From NCBI GenBank assembly GCA_900555065.1, contig USJY01000050.1, positions 1-8,011 of the forward strand: a stretch of DNA of 8,011 nucleotides. Reading direction: 5' to 3'. Shown one piece after another: positions 4,404 through 8,011 of this stretch. The stretch's first letter is position 1; each line of letters begins with the position of its first letter. The notes under the pieces are model-generated. The model had not been told where the DNA came from and did not search any database. It worked only from the letters and a program-made list of their open reading frames with translations. The translations under genes and the position numbers were made by a program. The DNA comes from an uncultured Eubacteriales bacterium (GTDB taxonomy: Bacteria > Bacillota > Clostridia > Oscillospirales > UMGS1783).

Positions 4404-4856
4404 ATGGGGATCAGCGATCAAATCGCCGCTTTCATCTATGAGCTGCTGGGCGATTCAAACGGCGTGCTCGAACTGCAGCGCCAGGAGCTGGCGAAACAGT
4501 TCAACGTCGTACCGAGCCAGATCAACTATGTGCTTGACTCGCGGTTTCGCCCCGAACAGGGGTTTGTCATCGAGAGCAGGCGGGGCGGCGGCGGATATAT
4601 CCGCATATACCGGGTCGAGAGCGACCGCGCCGGGCATGTGATGCACATTGTCAATGCGGTCGGCGACCGGTTGGACGCCGTGACGGCGGAACGGTATCTT
4701 AAAAATATGTGCGACTTTGACGTCATCACTGCCGAACAGGCACGGCTTATGGCCGCCGCCGTTTCGGATAAGGTGCTGTCCCGCCTGGAGCGGGATCGGC
4801 GCAGCGAAGTGCGCGCCGATATTTTCAAAAACATGCTTGTATCCATCATCGCGTAA
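4404..4856 (+). CDS. ctsR: Transcriptional repressor CtsR
   Basis: 150 residues, close to the family's usual size (about 150-155). The winged HTH (about 1-70) begins MGISDQIAAFIYELLGD and includes the recognition region VPSQINYVLDSRF (36-48). It ends in RRGGGGYIRI (59-68), whose four-glycine loop is the known heat sensor that lets CtsR release DNA when warm. The C-terminal half (about 80-150) is the helical dimerisation domain that ClpC and McsB recognise. CtsR is the dimeric repressor of clp and related stress genes in Bacillota. The start at 4404 has AGGTGA eight bases upstream; an upstream in-frame ATG at 4308 would run through the promoter and operator and is rejected. It is the first gene of the operon, with mcsA starting 13 bases after its stop. 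Confidence 0.97.
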   Translation: MGISDQIAAFIYELLGDSNGVLELQRQELAKQFNVVPSQINYVLDSRFRPEQGFVIESRRGGGGYIRIYRVESDRAGHVMHIVNAVGDRLDAVTAERYLKNMCDFDVITAEQARLMAAAVSDKVLSRLERDRRSEVRADIFKNMLVSIIA

Positions 4857-4869
4857 GGAGGAATCGACG

Positions 4870-5397
4870 ATGTTATGCCAAAAATGCAACAAAAATGAAG
4901 CCAATACCTATTACAGCCAGGTTATCAACGGAAAAAAGACGGAAATGTATCTTTGTCCGCAGTGCGCCAAGGAGATGTCCATCGGCAATTTCTCCTTCGG
5001 CGGTTTCGGGTTCGGATTCCCGAGCCTTGTCCGCGCGGCGGCGACGGAACGGGCCTGTCCGCAGTGCGGCGCGACCATCGGCGATATTTCACAGATTGGT
5101 CGCATCGGATGCGCCAACTGCTATTCCTTCTTTGAAGATGAACTGCGCGACGCAATCCGCAGGGTACACGGCGACGTGACGCATAAGCCGGAAGCGGGAT
5201 GGCTGCCCGAACCCATCCGGCCCATGGTAGAGGAAGGCAGGCGCGCCGCCAAACCGGCAAAACCGGCAAAGGCCCTATCCCCGCTGGAGCAGAAACGTGA
5301 AGAACTGAAACAGGCGATCGCCGCGGAGGAGTTTGAAAAGGCGGCGGTGCTCCGGGACGAAATCAAGAAACTGGAGGCGAATCAGCATGGCGCATAA
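4870..5397 (+). CDS. mcsA: McsA, zinc-binding activator of the arginine kinase McsB
   Basis: 175 residues, near the B. subtilis size of about 185. Four CxxC pairs are present: C3/C6, C29/C32, C63/C66 and C81/C84, enough for two treble-type zinc sites. Between them is a Gly/Phe-rich stretch (FSFGGFGFGF, 41-50). The C-terminus has a UVR motif (about 145-169, LKQAIAAEEFEKAAVLRDEI), the helical hairpin that contacts partner proteins, preceded by an Ala/Lys/Pro linker (126-134). McsA binds and switches on McsB and takes part in CtsR inactivation and protein quality control. Start ATG 4870 follows AGGAGG, which overlaps the ctsR stop. The end overlaps mcsB by 11 bases, which implies coupled translation and matched amounts of the two partners. 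Confidence 0.96.
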   Translation: MLCQKCNKNEANTYYSQVINGKKTEMYLCPQCAKEMSIGNFSFGGFGFGFPSLVRAAATERACPQCGATIGDISQIGRIGCANCYSFFEDELRDAIRRVHGDVTHKPEAGWLPEPIRPMVEEGRRAAKPAKPAKALSPLEQKREELKQAIAAEEFEKAAVLRDEIKKLEANQHGA

Positions 5398-6397
5398 GCA
5401 GCAATCGGCCGCGCTCAGCAGCCGAATCCGGTTTGCAAGAAACCTGACCGAATTCCCCTTTCCGACCCGCATGACGGAGAAGCAGCGCGTAAGCCTTCGT
5501 GAGAAGGTGCGCGCCGCCTTCTTCTCGGCCAACGCAAATATGGGTCGCGAATACGAATATATCGATGTGGACGGCCTGCCTGAAATCCAGGTACAGGCAA
5601 TGGCGGAGGAACACCTGATCAGCCCGGAATTCGCAAGAGGCCCGAAAGGGCGCGGACTGATTGTAAATAAATCCAAAAATGTGTCAATTATGATCAATGA
5701 GGAAGATCACCTCCGCATACAGGTTCTGCAAAAGGGATTTGATCTGGATTCCGCTTATACGACGGCAAAACAGCTCGACCGCCTGCTCGGCGAGAAGCTG
5801 GGATACGCCTACAGCGAAGAGTGGGGCTATCTCACAAGTTGCCATACCAACGTCGGTACGGGCATGCGCGCTTCGGTCATGCTCCATCTGCCGGCCATCA
5901 CGGCCCTGCGCGCCGTCGAAAAACTGGTGAGCGAAACCAATCGTCTGGGCGTAACCGTCCGCGGCGTATACGGCGAAGGCAGCCAGGCCGAGGGCGACCT
6001 GTACCAGCTTTCCAACCGGATTACCCTGGGCGTAAACGAGCGTGAAACGCTCGACCGCCTGAAGGAAGTGATCCAGAGCGTTATCTCCGAAGAGGAACGC
6101 CTGCTGAAGTACTGGTATGACGCGAACCCCGTGGCGTTTGAAGACAAGATCCAACGCGCCTGGGCGACGCTGCAAAGCGCGCGGCTGATGAGCGGCGTGG
6201 AGTTTCTCAAGTTTTATTCGCTCTGCCGCACCGGCATAGTCTTAGGCCTGCTCAGCGGCAGTCTGGATACGCTTGACAACCTGTTCGCACAGACCCGGCC
6301 CGCATCCATTGCGGCGCGAGAGGGTAAAGCGCTGGAGCCTGTAGAACGCGATGCAATACGCGCCAATATGTGCAGGGAAGCCCTGTGCAAACGCTGA
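5387..6397 (+). CDS. mcsB: McsB, protein-arginine kinase
   Basis: 336 residues; the family is usually about 350-365, so it is slightly short. It has the phosphagen-kinase catalytic fold. SSRIRFARNL (11-20) is the first nucleotide-binding arginine cluster. NEEDHLRI (104-111) holds the catalytic glutamates. The SCHTNVGTGMRASVMLHLPA stretch (151-170) carries the conserved cysteine C152, with the matching arginine region around SNRITLG (209-215). Near the C-terminus, RDAIRA (321-326) fits the RDxxRA motif that forms the phospho-arginine allosteric pocket. McsB phosphorylates arginines on CtsR and damaged proteins, marking them for ClpC-ClpP. It lacks the N-terminal substrate domain of creatine kinases, as expected. 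Start 5387 has GGAGG at 5373-5377 within mcsA. clpC starts 51 bases after its stop, with no promoter visible between. Confidence 0.97.
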   Translation: MAHKQQSAALSSRIRFARNLTEFPFPTRMTEKQRVSLREKVRAAFFSANANMGREYEYIDVDGLPEIQVQAMAEEHLISPEFARGPKGRGLIVNKSKNVSIMINEEDHLRIQVLQKGFDLDSAYTTAKQLDRLLGEKLGYAYSEEWGYLTSCHTNVGTGMRASVMLHLPAITALRAVEKLVSETNRLGVTVRGVYGEGSQAEGDLYQLSNRITLGVNERETLDRLKEVIQSVISEEERLLKYWYDANPVAFEDKIQRAWATLQSARLMSGVEFLKFYSLCRTGIVLGLLSGSLDTLDNLFAQTRPASIAAREGKALEPVERDAIRANMCREALCKR

Positions 6398-6448
6398 TTT
6401 TTACAAATGCTGCAATATGACAATCCAAAAAGAATCGAGGGATGAACT

Positions 6449-8011
6449 ATGACTTTTGACAGATTCACACAGCGGGCCGGCAAGGCCCTGAACCTGGCGT
6501 TGCAGTCGGCGGCCGAGCTGGGCCACAGCTATATCGGCACCGAGCACCTGCTGCTGGGCCTGCTGCGCGAACAGGACGGCGTAGCCGCCCAGGTTCTGCG
6601 CGGCAAGGATATCACCGTGGAAAAGGCGGTCCGCGCCGTTGCGGACAACATCGGCGTCGGCTCCCCGTCCGCAGTCACGCCGCAGGATATGACCCCGCGC
6701 GTAAAAAAGATTCTGGAGACCTCCTATTATGAGGCGCGCAATTTGCAGAACAACTACGTCGGCACCGAGCACATCCTGCTCGCGCTGCTGCGCGAACAGG
6801 GCTGCAAGGCGGATGAGATTCTGGAAGAACTCGGCGTGAGCGTCTCTTCGCTGTACGACGAGCTCGTCATGGAGCTGTCTGAAGGCGCGGGCGGCGCGGG
6901 ACAGCCGGATTACGGCGCGTCCGGCGGCGGAAGACCTGCGCGCAGCGGTAGTAAGGACGGCGCGCTCGGCCAGTACGGGCGCGACCTGACGGAGCTTGCG
7001 CGCGCCGGCGAGATCGACCCTGTCATCGGCGGTGATAAGGAAATCAGCCGCATTATCCAGATCCTGTCCCGGCGCACAAAGAACAACCCCTGCCTTATCG
7101 GCGAACCGGGCGTGGGCAAAACGGCCGTCGCCGAAGGCTTGGCGATCCGGATTGTTGAGGGCAACGTCCCCGAAACGCTCAAGGACAAACGCGTCGTCGC
7201 GCTCGACCTTGGCAGCATGATCGCAGGCGCAAAATACCGGGGCGAATTTGAAGAGCGCCTGAAGAACGCCATGGCCGAAATCAAGAAGGCCGGGAACGTG
7301 ATTTTGTTCATCGATGAGCTGCATACGATGGTGGGCGCAGGCGCAAGCGAAGGTTCCATCGACGCGGCGAACATCATGAAGCCCCTCTTGGCGCGCGGGG
7401 AATTGCAATGCGTGGGCGCGACTACGCTCAATGAATACCACAAATATATCGAAAAGGATTCGGCGCTGGAGCGCCGCTTCCAGCCCGTGCTGGTCGGCGA
7501 GCCCACAAAAGAGGAAAGCGTGGCGATTTTGCACGGCTTGCGCGACCGCTACGAGGCGCATCACCGCGTGCGCATCACGGACGAGGCCATTGAGGCGGCT
7601 GTGCAGCTTTCCGACCGCTACATTGCCGACCGGTTCCTGCCGGATAAGGCGATCGACCTCATCGACGAGGCGGCTTCGCGCGTGCGCATCAAGGCGTTCA
7701 CCGCGCCGCCGGATATGAAGGAGCAGGAAGCGCGTCTGGAAGCGCTGGGCAAGGAAACCGAAGAAGCCGTGGCGCATGAGGATTTTGAAAAGGCCGCCCA
7801 GTTGCGCGATGAAAAGAAGCGCTTGCAAAATGAAATTGCCCAGCGCCGCAAGGAATGGGAGCAGCGCCGCGAAGGCCGCGTGGAAATCGTGGGCGAAGAG
7901 GAAGTGGCGCAAATCGTTTCTTCTTGGACGGGCATTCCGGTTTCCCGTATGACGGAGGGCGAAGCCGAACGCCTCTTGCACCTGGAGGAAACCTTGCACA
8001 GCCGCGTGATC
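6449..8011 (+). CDS. clpC: ClpC, ATP-dependent unfoldase (Hsp100), 3' end outside window
   Basis: 521 residues are visible of a protein usually about 810-850 long. Two Clp_N repeats span 1-143: [20 protein letters not shown] and [14 protein letters not shown], then [14 protein letters not shown]. This is the domain that binds McsB, MecA and phospho-arginine. A Gly/Ser-rich linker (about 146-171) leads to the first AAA+ module: Walker A GEPGVGKT (218-225), Walker B VILFIDE (284-290), pore loop around KYRGEFEER (262-270), arginine finger in ALERRF (339-344). The coiled-coil M domain (about 410-475) contains a UVR-type motif (440-459, [20 protein letters not shown]). The second AAA+ module starts at the edge ([10 protein letters not shown], 492-501). 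ClpC unfolds substrates for ClpP. Start 6449 has GAGGGA (6437-6442) six bases upstream. It is the last gene seen in the CtsR-controlled operon. Confidence 0.97.
   Translation, partial: MTFDRFTQRAGKALNLALQSAAELGHSYIGTEHLLLGLLREQDGVAAQVLRGKDITVEKAVRAVADNIGVGSPSAVTPQDMTPRVKKILETSYYEARNLQNNYVGTEHILLALLREQGCKADEILEELGVSVSSLYDELVMELSEGAGGAGQPDYGASGGGRPARSGSKDGALGQYGRDLTELARAGEIDPVIGGDKEISRIIQILSRRTKNNPCLIGEPGVGKTAVAEGLAIRIVEGNVPETLKDKRVVALDLGSMIAGAKYRGEFEERLKNAMAEIKKAGNVILFIDELHTMVGAGASEGSIDAANIMKPLLARGELQCVGATTLNEYHKYIEKDSALERRFQPVLVGEPTKEESVAILHGLRDRYEAHHRVRITDEAIEAAVQLSDRYIADRFLPDKAIDLIDEAASRVRIKAFTAPPDMKEQEARLEALGKETEEAVAHEDFEKAAQLRDEKKRLQNEIAQRRKEWEQRREGRVEIVGEEEVAQIVSSWTGIPVSRMTEGEAERLLHLEETLHSRVI

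Noticed and set aside
6401..7999. A 532-codon open frame on the minus strand opposite clpC
   Set aside because: The plus strand encodes an unmistakable ClpC over the same bases. High G+C at third codon positions removes stop codons from the opposite strand.

Overview
The window looks like a chromosome segment of a Gram-positive, low-oxygen gut-type bacterium (Clostridia-like Bacillota). The main reason is the stress-response gene order ctsR-mcsA-mcsB-clpC, which is characteristic of Bacillota, preceded by a textbook CtsR operator. A second reason is a leftward cluster (an HTH protein, a DUF6809-like protein and TnpV) of the kind carried by integrative and conjugative elements in Clostridia. 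The clp genes are visibly richer in G+C than the left half.

Layout. Positions 1-2313 are read leftward. An HTH protein with a duplicated DNA-binding-like unit (1708-2313) is followed, by a one-base overlap, by a DUF6809-like protein (1409-1708). Then come a hairpin that buries a ribosome binding site, tnpV (968-1342) and a terminator. After a 12-bp inverted repeat and its own promoter comes an AAA-family ATPase that runs off the left edge. No recombinase, relaxase or attachment site is visible, so this is either part of a larger mobile element or a remnant. Positions 2314-2647 hold a structured leader with a terminator-like hairpin. The rightward half starts with an acyltransferase-3 family membrane protein (2648-3643). 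It is followed by a 450-base stretch with a strong hairpin, a 14-base direct repeat and a likely overlooked 57-residue reading frame. A 55-residue small protein gene (4094-4261) comes next.

From 4321 to the right edge lies the CtsR regulon operon. It has a sigma-A-type promoter, an overlapping CtsR box, ctsR, mcsA, mcsB and the first 521 codons of clpC. CtsR represses the operon. McsB phosphorylates arginines on CtsR and on damaged proteins, McsA activates McsB, and ClpC (with ClpP, encoded elsewhere) degrades the marked proteins. All key residues of this system seem intact.

I see no CRISPR array, rRNA or tRNA. Nothing here proves a new system. The best leads are the small genes and RNA structures around 3700-4260 and the RNA-level control elements in the mobile cluster.
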